Assembly (NCBI GenBank): GCA_019925795.1
Contig: CM034301.1
Location: 43,859,783-43,923,782, forward strand
Length of the DNA: 64,000 bases
Reading direction: 5' to 3'
Source of the DNA: Dendrobium chrysotoxum
Taxonomy: Eukaryota; Streptophyta; Magnoliopsida; Asparagales; Orchidaceae
Shown: positions 1 through 10,160 of the stretch, piece after piece
How positions within the stretch are numbered: the stretch's first letter is position 1
Layout of the letters: each line of letters opens with the position of its first letter
The notes under the pieces: generated by a model
What the model saw: the letters and a program-made list of their open reading frames with translations, nothing else
Database searches by the model: none
Told to the model about the DNA's origin: nothing
Translations under genes and position numbers: made by a program

Positions 1-1088
1 CTATGGTATCTATGTGGAAATTGGGTGACAAGTTAAGGAATCAACTAATGGCAATAAGCCTTGGTGCCACCTCTTGAGCAGATGGATAACTGGGCACTAG
101 ATGAGGCTGATAACTCCTAGGCACAAAGTCCCTTGCGACCTACAGGTCAACCCACGTAGCCCCTAGTGGGTGGGGGTGAATCCAACTGGTTTTCTCAACC
201 TTATCAATTTGCACAAAGCAACTCCAAAAAGGGGAAGGGGGGTGACTCACATGAGACTCTTAGTCTCCAACTGACATGTTATCATCTTGATTCTCTCTTA
301 TTACGTTAGGAAACAATATACATCTTTTAGATAACATACAACTTTAAAATAAGCTCTTTACAAAACAAGAACTACAATCCAATGATATAACCAGACTATC
401 TCACACCAACACTTGCATAGTCGGATGAATTTACATATTGCCACATGCTTATGCATATGAATGAAAAAAGCTATAGAACGGGACCCATATCTACTCTTTC
501 TATTCCACTAATCCATCAAATAAAACCAAACAATAGCGGTAGAAAACCAAATTGATTGAAGCAAGATAGCAGTTTAACAATAAAAATGAAATACATATAT
601 CTAGCAGAAAACATTACCCTAAGGGAACGGGAAAAAATAGGCAATGATTAAAACTTCATTTCCTCTGCTTATTATTTCTACTGTCACTTTATGTAAAATA
701 ACATGCATAGCTCCAATATCTTTCCCAATAGCATAAAAGTTTAAGTATAAGCACAATTTCACTTTTTGGTTATTTCTCTTTGTTTTTTAATTATTTATCA
801 ATGAACTTTCTCATCCATTTATGTTCACATTAAACATCAATTTTATATATAACAACCACTAAAAATTGAATGACCCAATCTATCTTCTAATTTAAAATAA
901 ATTTTAAAAGACAGATAGACTTTTAGGAAAACATGGAAAACAGGTAAGCGTGCATCAGGAAGATATTCAAATACTCCCGCTAGTCATCCTCAAATGGCAT
1001 TTCGCAACTACAAGAGAAAAATGCTATGAAATGAAAAAGTAAAAGAAATGTGCAATAAGCATTGAGCATGTTATAGTGAGATACATAT
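1..1088. other. Unassigned left flank
   Basis: No exon, RNA gene or transposon protein was recognised here. The segment lies left of a giant solo LTR that sits downstream of MTV1 exon 2, so it is probably still MTV1 intron. The first 250 bases have a G-rich, repeat-like style resembling the LTR-type sequence at 63470-63660, but no clean alignment was seen. Confidence 0.4.
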
Positions 1089-1339
1089 TAAATTGTTGAC
1101 CTCCACAGCATATCAAAACAAAAAAAAATCAAATAAAAAAATGCATTCATACCTGCTAGGATCTACCGCAGTCGGCTGCCCATCCCGCATATCCTGCACA
1201 AATCTCGCTCGAGTCGCGCTCAATCTCTGCGAACGGCGCCGAAGTCAGAAGCCCATACCCGCGTGCGATGACCTCGCTTTGATTGCCGCCCGTTTGCGTC
1301 TATAAAAGGAAGACAAACTCGAGCCTACAGGCACTTCTA

Positions 1340-1443
1340 CGCACTTCCCTTCCCACACGCGAAACCTCCCTCGGCTCCTCTGTTGCAGTTCGACTTCGTC
1401 CCTTTCACGACCTTCCTCCGCCGCTGCCCTATTCGCAAGACCG

Positions 1444-1478
<35 letters not shown>

Positions 1479-1720
1479 CTACCTCCATCATTGTGGATCG
1501 ACTTCGCTCCTCCGGTTCTTCGCCCCTCCAGCAACGTCCCTTCCTGTTGAATCAGAAGCCACGACGGGAGCTCGTTGGCTAAGAGGGTAACTTTCTCCCT
1601 CTCGGCTTCTTCAACCTCTACCCTAGCTGCCTCCAACCCGACGACGTTCCCTTCTCTATTGGATCGGAAGTGACGATTGGAGCTCGATTGCTGAGAAGGT
1701 AACTCACTTACTTTCACGCG
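1340..1720 (+). repeat. Imperfect ~120-bp direct repeats in LTR A1
   Basis: Two related units read TTGAATCAGAAGCCACGACG and TTGGATCGGAAGTGACGAT, each followed by GGAGCTCG and a splice-donor-like AGGGTAACT or AAGGTAACT. The same module occurs inside the hAT element near 54930-55100 and 56026-56100. A (GA)n run lies at 1447-1474. Confidence 0.5.
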
Positions 1721-1756
1721 CTTCTTCGGCCTGATCCCGCAAATCCGCCGAATTAG

Positions 1757-2200
1757 GGATTTTAAATGTTAATTAAAATTTATTTTAATTAGTTTTAATT
1801 ATAATTATTTTAATTAATTATATTTATTATAATTAATTTTAATTAATTTTAACTAAATAATTATAATTAATTTTAAATTAATTATAATTAATCTAATTAA
1901 AATCAATCTTGATTAATTGTAATTAATATTTTATTAATTAATTAAAATTAATTACTATTAATTAATTAATCATAGTTAATTAATATTAATTAGTTTTAAT
2001 TAATTAAAGTTAAATATAATTAATTATTTTAATTAATTATAATAATTATAATTAATTACTTTAATTAGCTATAATAATTGTAATTAATTATTCTAATTAA
2101 TTATAATTAATTTTAAATAAATATAATTAATTAAAGATAATTATAATTAACTATTAATTTTAATTAATTTTAATTAATATTTAATTTCTTTAATAAAAAA
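1757..2200. repeat. TTAATTAA-type A/T-only block in LTR A1
   Basis: About 440 bases are made almost only of A and T, dominated by TAATTAA/TTAATT words, so they are highly self-complementary. Family A copies at 33480-34400 and 47341-47540 carry AT blocks at the corresponding place, after a GC-rich 5' part. Confidence 0.8.
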
Positions 2201-2334
2201 AATGCAAAGAGAGGAATGCCTACTCTCTCTCACCTCGATCTGCGTGCCACAACCTCACCGGTCGTCAAGGTATAGCCTCCTAAACTTCGAAAACTCGTTC
2301 TCGGCGCTCGCAACGCGGCGAAAGACCACCCATG

Positions 2335-2700
2335 CGCGCTTTTCTTAGCACGGTGGGAGGAAATTCGTCGCGGTGTTAGTGGCGAGGCGGGTAATTCCCC
2401 CCTAAAGTCCTATTCTCCGTGTTCGTGGCGCGCCAAGGGACCACCCATACACGCTTTTCTTAGCGTGGTGGGAGGGAACTTGATGCGGCGCTTACAACGA
2501 GGCGGGCAATCCCTGTGCGCGCTTTTCTTAGTACGGCGGGGCAAAACATAAGTACCCGTATGCGGGGAAAAACTGTTGTTTCACACATGTGCTCTCGAAG
2601 ACCCATGCACGCCTTTCTTGGCGTGGTGGATGACAAAAACTTTACACGGCCGCGGTGTCCTCGAAAGAGGGCACCTACCATGCACGCTTTTCTTAGCGTA
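2335..2700 (+). repeat. Array of five short hairpins in LTR A1
   Basis: Five units each have a six-base stem around the loop TTTCTT. Positions (left arm to right arm): 2335-2352 CGCGCT/AGCACG; 2450-2467 CACGCT/AGCGTG; 2518-2535 CGCGCT/AGTACG; 2608-2625 CACGCC/GGCGTG; 2683-2700 CACGCT/AGCGTA. Units 2 and 4 are perfect stems with a co-varying base pair (T-A against C-G). CCCA before and TGGG after several units can extend the stem. Spacers are unrelated in length (about 50-100 bases). Four matching hairpins occur at matching places in the inverted copy (46808-47068). Confidence 0.85.
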
Positions 2701-2789
2701 GTGGGAAAGGCCTAGTTTTCCGTAATTTCCCCTAAACGGGGGAGATGCCGGAATGCTGCCGAAATTTCGGGTGAACAGAAGACCACATT

Positions 2790-3200
2790 TTGAACCTGAT
2801 TTGAACTCAATTGAATGCAGGGGACTTATAAACTTGATTGGACCAAAATGACTTAAGTGAACTCAAACTTGAAACACATTTAAACTCAAGACAAATTTAA
2901 TTAGATGAACTTGCAAGAATTTAAACTCATTTGACTCAAGTGAACTTGCAATTTGAAGAGAATCTATGTTGAACCCAAACGAATTTGAACCTGAAGAATG
3001 CACTTGTAGACATTGAACTCAAACTGTACAACATCAAGCAAGGATTTGAACTTGCAAAGAACAACAGGGGATTTGATTTGAACTCAAGAAAATTGAACAG
3101 AGGCTTGATTTTGGATAACAAGTTGAACTTGAATTTGGACTCATATTCAAGCAAATGCAAAAAGCTTTGACTCAATTTAAAGCTAAATGAAAACTACAAA
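2790..3200 (+). repeat. TTGAACTCAA-rich low-complexity stretch
   Basis: The segment is a patchwork of TTGAACTCAA, GAACTTGAA and AATTTGAAC words spaced irregularly. The open frames across it have no recognisable product. The inverted family A copy has the same word set at about 46200-46700, so it belongs to the LTR. Confidence 0.6.
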
Positions 3201-6200
3201 AGAGGCAGGAATTGTTGATTCATCCACAAAGAACAATGCAAGCTCTCAATGAACTTAGTGACTTACCAATGGCCATATACAAAAGAATATGAAGTGATCA
3301 TAATCATTCACATACAAACATATGTTGAGAACTCATGGTGAAAGATCTTCAAGCAAACAAAACTTGACATGGATTTAAAAAGAACTAAAGAGCAAGGAAC
3401 TTCAACCAGACATGAACAAATTGAATTAGGGATTGAACCTTCAAGGGTCATAAGAGATTTGAATGAATATATGAAACATATACCGGGTTCGAACTCAAGC
3501 ATGAACTAGACTTGGGCTCAAATCTATACAAAGAATAGAACTTGAAAGGGAATTCAAACGGCAAGAACAACAAATAGTTGCAAAATGCACTCCTATATAC
3601 ATTATTGAAATCCATGATACAAGCAGCAGTTCTCCTATAGATTGAGATGATAGTATTGTCAGTTGATAGTGGAAGACCAGTCCCTTGCAAACAAGCACAA
3701 TCAACGACCACCTACGAATGAGGAAGGTGGATATGATGCCAGTGTAATGACCCTTCTACAAGTACGTCCAGGAAATTATGGTGAACACAATCATTCCCTA
3801 TAAGCAAAGATGGATGATATTACACATTTGTGGATAACAACAGTGGGTATACCGTGGATACAGCAAATCTCCTATGGACACAAATACATACATCTATAAA
3901 TGATCTTAAAAGATATATTGCATGGAGTAATCCATCTACCGATGACAACGAATGATGCGCAATAGAGGTTAAAGCCACTTTGCAGTTAACAATCACCCAA
4001 AAATTAGGTGACTACACTGATCCTTTGACAATCACATATCAGTACGCGGGACGAATATGCCTACAACAACGGTGATTGAGATGTTGCGAGTATGTGGGGT
4101 ATGAAGATAACTCAATGTACGGAGGACACTTCCTGTAAGAATGAAGAAGATATTTGAGCAAATTCAAACTGAACTTCCTGGTATTCCAAAATTTCTTCCT
4201 TGATCCCATACTTAGGAATAAAATAGTTCTGACATCCACAAATACTGAAAATGACAAGTGTGCTCAGATACCTCTAGTCATCTTGAAGGTCAATTATTTG
4301 ATTATAGATATTACATCTTGTAGAGGTTCACAACACTATAAATCTTGAAAAGAGTTCTTTTCGAGACAGCAATCACTGATCTCAAGGTATATGACATATG
4401 TAAAGACACAGTCATACAAGATTGAAATGATTGAGTCTCTTCTTTAAACCAACAGCAGAAAATGATAATGATGGCATAGTCAAAAAGCTGTCCCACTAAT
4501 TTCTATCCGAGTTCTGGGGAAGAGAAAGCCAGATCAAATCATTATAGAGCAAGTGAATCTCAGTTCAACTAGGTTTCGAACATCGAGTTGGATAGGGTTA
4601 TCGAGACTTGCAAATCATTTATGAGCAGTGGTCCTATATTTAACATATCACCCACGAGCTGACACAGGGGGGTTACGGTAAATGCAAGCTCCTACAAGCT
4701 GTTGTAGAAGACTCTTATTATATCTGATATATTACCGACAAGCAAAATACAAAACAAATGGATCAAGCGCGAGTGCCTACGAATTACTGTGGGAGACTCA
4801 TCATGCCCCCAAGCAGGAGATTCGTTAGTGCACTATGATCTACCTGCGAAAAGCAAGTAGTGCACGACAGTCTACCTGTACAAGGCAGCGAACAACTCAA
4901 TTCAAAAGCTGCTGCAAAACGCCACCGGATCTGCAACACTCATACAAACAAACAGAAGGCGTTCACAAATATTTTCTAAAATGCCCCCGCACATGCACCA
5001 TAATATGTATACACATAGGTACACATAAGGGGATATACTGAATACCCGCATGGGCCCCGACGAGCGTGTTATTGGTACACACGTGACGTCTAGGGATGCT
5101 GCGCGGGTCAACAAGTAAACCTGAGTTCGAGCCTGATCCTTCTATCCAGGTAGATAGGAGTCGACACGGCTTGAATTATTAAACGAATATACAGTCGTGG
5201 GGTCGACTGAGATATTTATTTTATACGTTCATATTAGGCCTTCAAGGTCCATAATCAAGAGAATTCACTTACAAAGGCATAAAGCCTACGAAACCCGATC
5301 CTCTATCGACAGCCCGATAGAGTCGACAAGGTTCAACCTATAACCCCTTTCTACCCCGATGATGGCCGTGTTGAATGCAAATTTCAACCAAAGGGGTTTA
5401 CACAAAATACTTTCAAATGCCATCCAAATACCCATCAAAAATCCAAAACTCCAAACTCCAGAAAATTCTTAAAATCCAAAAATGTTTAAAATTGAAACGT
5501 AACCATTCAACGCTTAAAGCAAAATCCATCCACCCTCCGTAACAGTTTGCCGAGGTGGACAAATTTGAAAATAACTGCAGCTCACAAAGAGCTAATGCCT
5601 GGTCGAAAATATCACTAGGATCCATTCTCAAACAATCTACTGCCAGCAAGGACGTGGTACGAGTCCTCTAACCGGCAGTTTCGCCGCCAAATGGCACTGC
5701 AGGATAAACGGTTATGACTCGGGGCCCTCTGAACCAGGTGGTCGCCGCCAAATGGCACCATTATATTATAGTTATGGCAAGAGCTCGTATGCTCCCCAAT
5801 GGCATCAAATCCTTGAGATATGAATCAATAGGATATGATCGATAGGGCACAAAGCCCTCTGTTAGCTAAGATGGATTCAAATTTGTCCCCTTAGACAAAT
5901 ATTCACCCCAGGTCTACAAGGTACCCTTGGACGAAGCAACCCATGGCTGTCGACAAGGATCCTTCTGTCAGGTTGGGTCGACTACCTCCTCTGACTAAGT
6001 AGACCAGGGACCATGATGGCCCGGGACGACGGAACCATGGGATCTTGATCAGGTCTATCATCCATTCCCCCACCATCCGCTTTGACTGCAAGATGGTGAA
6101 ATTCCTAATTTTAAATATCAACCCCTCAATTTCCAAACTTCAAATCTATGCTGCTACTGTATGACAGACTCATGTATCTCTACGTATCTGATTGACGACT

Positions 6201-6538
6201 AGCCTTAATCGAAAGTTCTCTCTCATTACCGGGAGGGGTAATTAACTATAGGGGCTTGCGCCTATAGGAAACCAGAACTCAGATCATAAAGTCCTTGCAA
6301 AATGAGGGCGAAATCTCTAGGTAATATTTTATCTACAAACCCATCTGCCTTCCAAAATTTATCCGGGAACTTAAATCATTAAAACTTCCCCCGAAGAAAA
6401 CAAAAAGCGGGCGGAGGCCGGGGCCGAATTTTTGGAGCCCACATAAATGTTAATTTTAAAAAAAAATAGTTTGTAAATGTGTTGTTGTTGTTGTTCCAAA
6501 GAGATAACTCGGCAATTAGGAAAAAATGTTAAATATGC

Positions 6539-7212
6539 ACAATTTTCTACAAAGCTCAAGAAGCAAATTTAAGCGCACTACTTATTCCCTACATGTTCCC
6601 TTGTTCATTTACTCTAAGTTCGAACTAGTTGATGACAGAAATATTTGAATTACTTTTGTGTACGTACAAGAAGTTATATTAGCTGCAAAGTATTCAGAAA
6701 TGATTTTCCTTTTAGGCTGGATAGGGGATAGGGAATCCTTTGTTTAATCCATTTATGTAAATACATGAACCAAAGTAACTTGGTAAAATGATATAATACA
6801 TCCAATAAATCTTCCTCTGACTCTCATCAAGCACCATTAGTGTTAAATATATAAAAACATATGCATGTTTGGCAACAAATTGTACAGTAGTTAAATATGA
6901 AAAATTTTCTAGACAGTGCAAGAAGAAAATGTATACACCATACTTTCTCATCTCATGTTATCTCAAATTTTTACACTAAGTTTGAACTAGTTTTCAACAA
7001 AAACACTAAAATTACTTTGTGCATATACACAAATTATATTAGCTGAAAAGCTTTCAGAAATGCTTTTCCTTTTAGACTATAGTGGTGAGATAAACCCTCA
7101 TTTGCGCCATTTATAGAAGTACATGCACCAAAGGAACTTGGTAAGATGACATAATACATCCAATAAAGCTTTTTCAGACTCCCATCAAGCCCCATTAGGG
7201 TCAACTATATGA
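6539..7212. repeat. Tandem duplication, ~360-bp unit, in MTV1 intron 2
   Basis: 6539-6855 and 6899-7212 align along their length. Shared landmarks include AAGTTCGAACTAGTT or AAGTTTGAACTAGTT, TTATATTAGCTG, TCAGAAATG.TTTTCC, and AATACATCCAATAAA followed by CATCAAGC.CCATTAG. Copies differ by many substitutions, so the duplication is old. No coding potential was seen. Confidence 0.8.
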
Positions 7213-7346
7213 CAGAAAATGCATGATATTGAGAATGAAAAAAATGCTTCACACCAAACTGCCAATGTAACAGAATAAAATAAATAGAAAGATGAAAATT
7301 GATAACCATGATGATGATGATGATGATGATGATCACTGTAACTTGC
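7185..7346 (-). other. Start of MTV1 intron 2 with (ATG/CAT)n microsatellite
   Basis: Reading through the exon 2 splice donor gives an artificial polyhistidine run, which is the trinucleotide repeat at about 7309-7333 on the intron side. It is not part of the protein. Confidence 0.75.
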
Positions 7347-7350
7347 CTGC
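7341..7350 (-). promoter_or_regulatory. MTV1: GC-type splice donor of MTV1 exon 2
   Basis: On the minus strand the exon end reads CAG|GCAAGT, the strong consensus of GC-AG introns. It leaves the frame exactly at LWQ|, where homologues continue. The only nearby GT would cut four bases later, out of phase. Confidence 0.7.
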
Positions 7351-8762
7351 CACAGATGAGATTGAAGCTTCATTTCAATTGCGTGGGACATAGCAAGTGG
7401 GTCCAATTTTGATGCTTCTGCAAGAAATGCCTGAAGTGCATCCCGAGTAGGTTGCAGCCGGACACCTCCTGAAGTGACAATTGTGTCCAAAAGCCTCTCC
7501 TCACGACTCTTAACCACCATGTGACTAGACCTATTCTCATCATTAACTGATGTACTCATCAGGTTATTTCTTGAATCGAGATTCCAACTGCCAGAAGCTG
7601 CACTCCTTGACGATCCAGATGGCTGCCGCTTTTCACCATGATGCTCATCTACTGGTTCATATGTATCCCTGCTATCTATTTCTGTGGTTAGAGACCTCCG
7701 CAGATTGGGGCTTCTGTAAGTCCCACTATCACTCTTTTTCAATGCATGGGAAACGGCAAGAGAGGTTATTCCTTGAATGATAGAGGAACTTCCAAGGCCC
7801 ACCACTTCACTGAGAAAAGATTTCCTCTCCTCTGTTGGCACCTCATAATTTGTATTACCAAAACCTTCAATTCGCTTATTGATGCTTTCAACTGGAGCTG
7901 CTGCTGCTTTATTATCTTCAGAAGAAAAGAGGGCAGAAATAGCTTCCTGAGCTGTATCACGAACAGCCTTGTTAAGAGCATCCCCTTTCAACGGATCCAA
8001 ATTTCCCTTGTAATGAAGCAGTTGGCGCACTGCAGCTGAATTCCGTTGCATTTCCCTCCTGAATTCTGCTCCAGATTTCACCACAGCATACTTGACAAGT
8101 CTTAGAGCCTGTTATAAGTTCAATGGAAACAACATCAAAATAATTCAAAGAAACTGCAATATTTACTTCTTGTAATGAATGTTCCCCTACATACCATATC
8201 GAATGATCAAAATTTTATTCAGAGGATTCACAAGCAAATCTAGAAAAGTAAATAATACGGGAAATAGAATGCAAGTTTATTATATGAAGGATATCTTAGG
8301 CCAAACAAGCTGTCCGAAGCATTCAGTGTAACTCCACGTATCCAAAGACGCGTCCTAACTCTACAATTTTGTGCATTGCTACAATAGTACATAGTCTCTA
8401 GAGAATTCTGAACCAGAAGGCATCTTTTTCATGTACTTCGTGATTTACAATGCATCACCACTCTAGATAACTAATAACAATCACAGAGAAAACGCAAATT
8501 CTGATAACAAAGCAAATCATGGAAACAGACTTCTAAATCAATGAAAACTGTATACCTTTTGTTTGACAATAGGACTCTTATGCTCAAGCCGCTTAAGGAT
8601 GAATTCCGAAACCTCCTTAACGATGCTCGCGTGAGAAGTCCGCAGGAGGTCACAGATCTCCTCGAGTTTATAGACGGGCGCGATCTTATCCTCATCCACA
8701 GTCACTCCATCTATCATGCGAGATCTCCAATAAGATTCCACGGCCCGTCGGCTCGTATCCAT
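7347..8762 (-). CDS. MTV1: MTV1-like ENTH/VHS adaptor protein, exons 1-2 (partial)
   Basis: Exon 1 is 8556-8762 (69 codons, starting MDTSRRAVESYWRSRMID) and exon 2 is 7347-8108 (254 codons, starting ALRLVKYAVVKSGAEFRREM), both in phase 0. Together they give the N-terminal 323 residues. Residues about 1-130 are the ENTH domain of plant MODIFIED TRANSPORT TO THE VACUOLE 1, related to animal tepsin, an accessory of the AP-4 coat that acts with clathrin at the trans-Golgi network in vacuolar cargo sorting (family knowledge). A serine-rich linker follows. The block REERLLDTIVTSGGVRLQP opens the second, VHS-like domain, and exon 2 ends at LQSHLWQ where the Arabidopsis protein continues VRMKAL. The rest was not found and probably lies left of the window beyond the giant LTR. 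Identification is from recalled family sequence, with very high identity. Confidence 0.93.
8109..8555 (-). other. MTV1: MTV1 intron 1
   Basis: The donor is AAAAG|GTATAC at 8556/8555 and the acceptor is AACAG|GCTCT at 8109/8108, phase 0. Splicing joins SPIVKQK to ALRLVKY, restoring the ENTH domain without a gap. Nothing else is seen inside. Confidence 0.88.
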
Positions 8763-9120
8763 CGTCCCCTAATCCAGAAAGAAAATCCAAGCCCTCACAG
8801 TTCCGAGGGCACTCACGGCCCAATCTCGAAAAGACCGACAAATGAATCGGCAATAACTAAGAATACGAGCTGAGAGAAAAGCGCCGATACCACCGATCAA
8901 TTGTGACAAATCAGTTAAGAAATGAGAAATCTCTTTGACCTCAAATCCAACGAAAAACCTTGCATTGACGAGACGAGACGACGAATTGAGATTAGGGTTC
9001 TCGGGCTCGGATCGAACACGAGGTCGTGCACGGGGGGCGGGGACAGAGAGAGAAAAAAGAAGAAGATCGATTGGTCGTATTTCCGTTTTTTAATATATAA
9101 TATATATTTCTAATTACGGG
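8763..9120 (-). promoter_or_regulatory. MTV1: 5' leader and promoter side of MTV1
   Basis: This segment lies upstream of the MTV1 start codon, with GA-rich sequence near 9040-9065 (typical of plant leaders) and an AT-rich TATA-like run at about 9090-9112. No transcription start can be fixed. Open frames here overlap the leader and show no product. Confidence 0.4.
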
Positions 9121-9969
9121 ATTGTTGAGGAAGAACCGAGGAAGCGCTCAGTACAAGCATCACAAGAAACCATGCGAACGCCATTATCGACCGTCCATTT
9201 GATATCTGCGCTCTTTGATTTGAAGGAAATTAGAAGAGGTTAGATTGATGAATATATACACATATAAAAAAATATAAAGGGAGCTATAATAATTACTCCA
9301 TTTTTTTTATATAAAAGTTGAAACGCTAACAAAATTATGATTTAAAAAAAATTGATAATATTCTATAAAATTTTATCAATTAAATTAGGATATGTATATA
9401 TATTCATAAGTTTATATTTTTATGAATATATTCATGTATATGTTGTGACATATATTCAATAGTTTGTGTAATTTTTAACTGAACTTTATGATCACAAGCA
9501 ACTTATGTTCAATTGATAAGTTAATGAGTCAACATAAATAATTTTTTTTGTTTGTTTTCTTAATGAGCCAACTTAAATTATATTTAAGGTTGTTGGAACT
9601 CGACTTGTTTACACCCTAGCCAATACTTTGCCATTTAATCTATCCTCGTTCAGTCTGGATCTCGTTAGTCTTGATATAATCCACTATCTTTCTAATATAA
9701 AGGTTATCCTAATCATCTATGTATCATATGCTAATTCAAGGTGGATTTGATTTGTTGCTAAATTTAGTAATTTACTCCCCCTTTTTTCAATAAAGAATTA
9801 TCTTGACCTTTTTTTATTGTTATTCATAATAACACTTCTAGACTCTTTGCCACCACCTACAAGGGAGAAAAATTTTTATCCATATTTGGTGGCATTTGCA
9901 ACTTTCTTGTGACACCTTATTAGTATATTCTAGTCGGCATATCTCCACCTCACATTAAGGAATAATATG
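9121..9969. other. Intergenic AT-rich sequence
   Basis: No gene, repeat with clear ends, or RNA was recognised. Composition is AT-rich with no long open frame. Confidence 0.5.
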
Positions 9970-10072
9970 CAGCTAATCTTGATTTGTTGGTTGAAAACTT
10001 TGTCTATCAACTAAAAGGTTTTGAGTTCAATTCTTACATATGTGTTGTGTGTGTGAATTTGCCTTAATTGGC
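9970..10072 (+). mobile_element. tRNA-like SINE, degraded copy
   Basis: It reads CAGCTAATCTTGATTTGTTGG, then GGTTTTGAGTTCAATTC (B-box-like), then a GTGTGTGAATTTGCCTTAATTGG tail. The same layout occurs in the split SINE at 16518-17942 and, inverted, at 39277-39390. The three copies define one family, probably transcribed by RNA polymerase III. No clean target duplication was found here. Confidence 0.6.
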
Positions 10073-10099
10073 ATATGTGAATTTCATTCATATCTATCG

Positions 10100-10102
<3 letters not shown>

Positions 10103-10157
<55 letters not shown>

Positions 10158-10160
10158 TAC
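10103..10160. repeat. (TC)n(AC)n compound microsatellite
   Basis: A long TC run passes directly into an AC run. Confidence 0.95.

Larger units (their letters stand above)
1094..6443 (+). mobile_element. Giant solo LTR, family A copy 1
   Basis: The unit starts TGTTGACC, ends GGAGCCCACA and is flanked by a direct 5-bp repeat, TAAAT (1089-1093 and 6444-6448). That is the signature of LTR-retrotransposon integration, and the absence of internal genes makes it a solo LTR. Inside, in order: a GC-rich exon-like 5' part (1140-1740), an almost pure A/T block (1757-2200), a hairpin array (2335-2700), a stretch built on TTGAACTCAA-like words (2790-3200), and a 3' part with a conserved block at about 6195-6290 shared with 37895-37990. 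An inverted, truncated relative lies at 43440-48348. No RT, integrase or gag was seen. At 5.35 kb it is extremely long for an LTR. Superfamily is unknown; gypsy is likely from the length, which is inference. Confidence 0.75.

Noticed and set aside
3482..3500. GGGTTCGAACTC as a tRNA T-arm
   Set aside because: No acceptor stem, D-arm or anticodon arm fits around it; it is part of the TTGAACTCAA word field of the giant LTR.
7250..7340. Polyhistidine tail on the MTV1 open frame
   Set aside because: It arises only by reading through the splice donor at 7347 into an intronic trinucleotide repeat; homologues continue with a different sequence.
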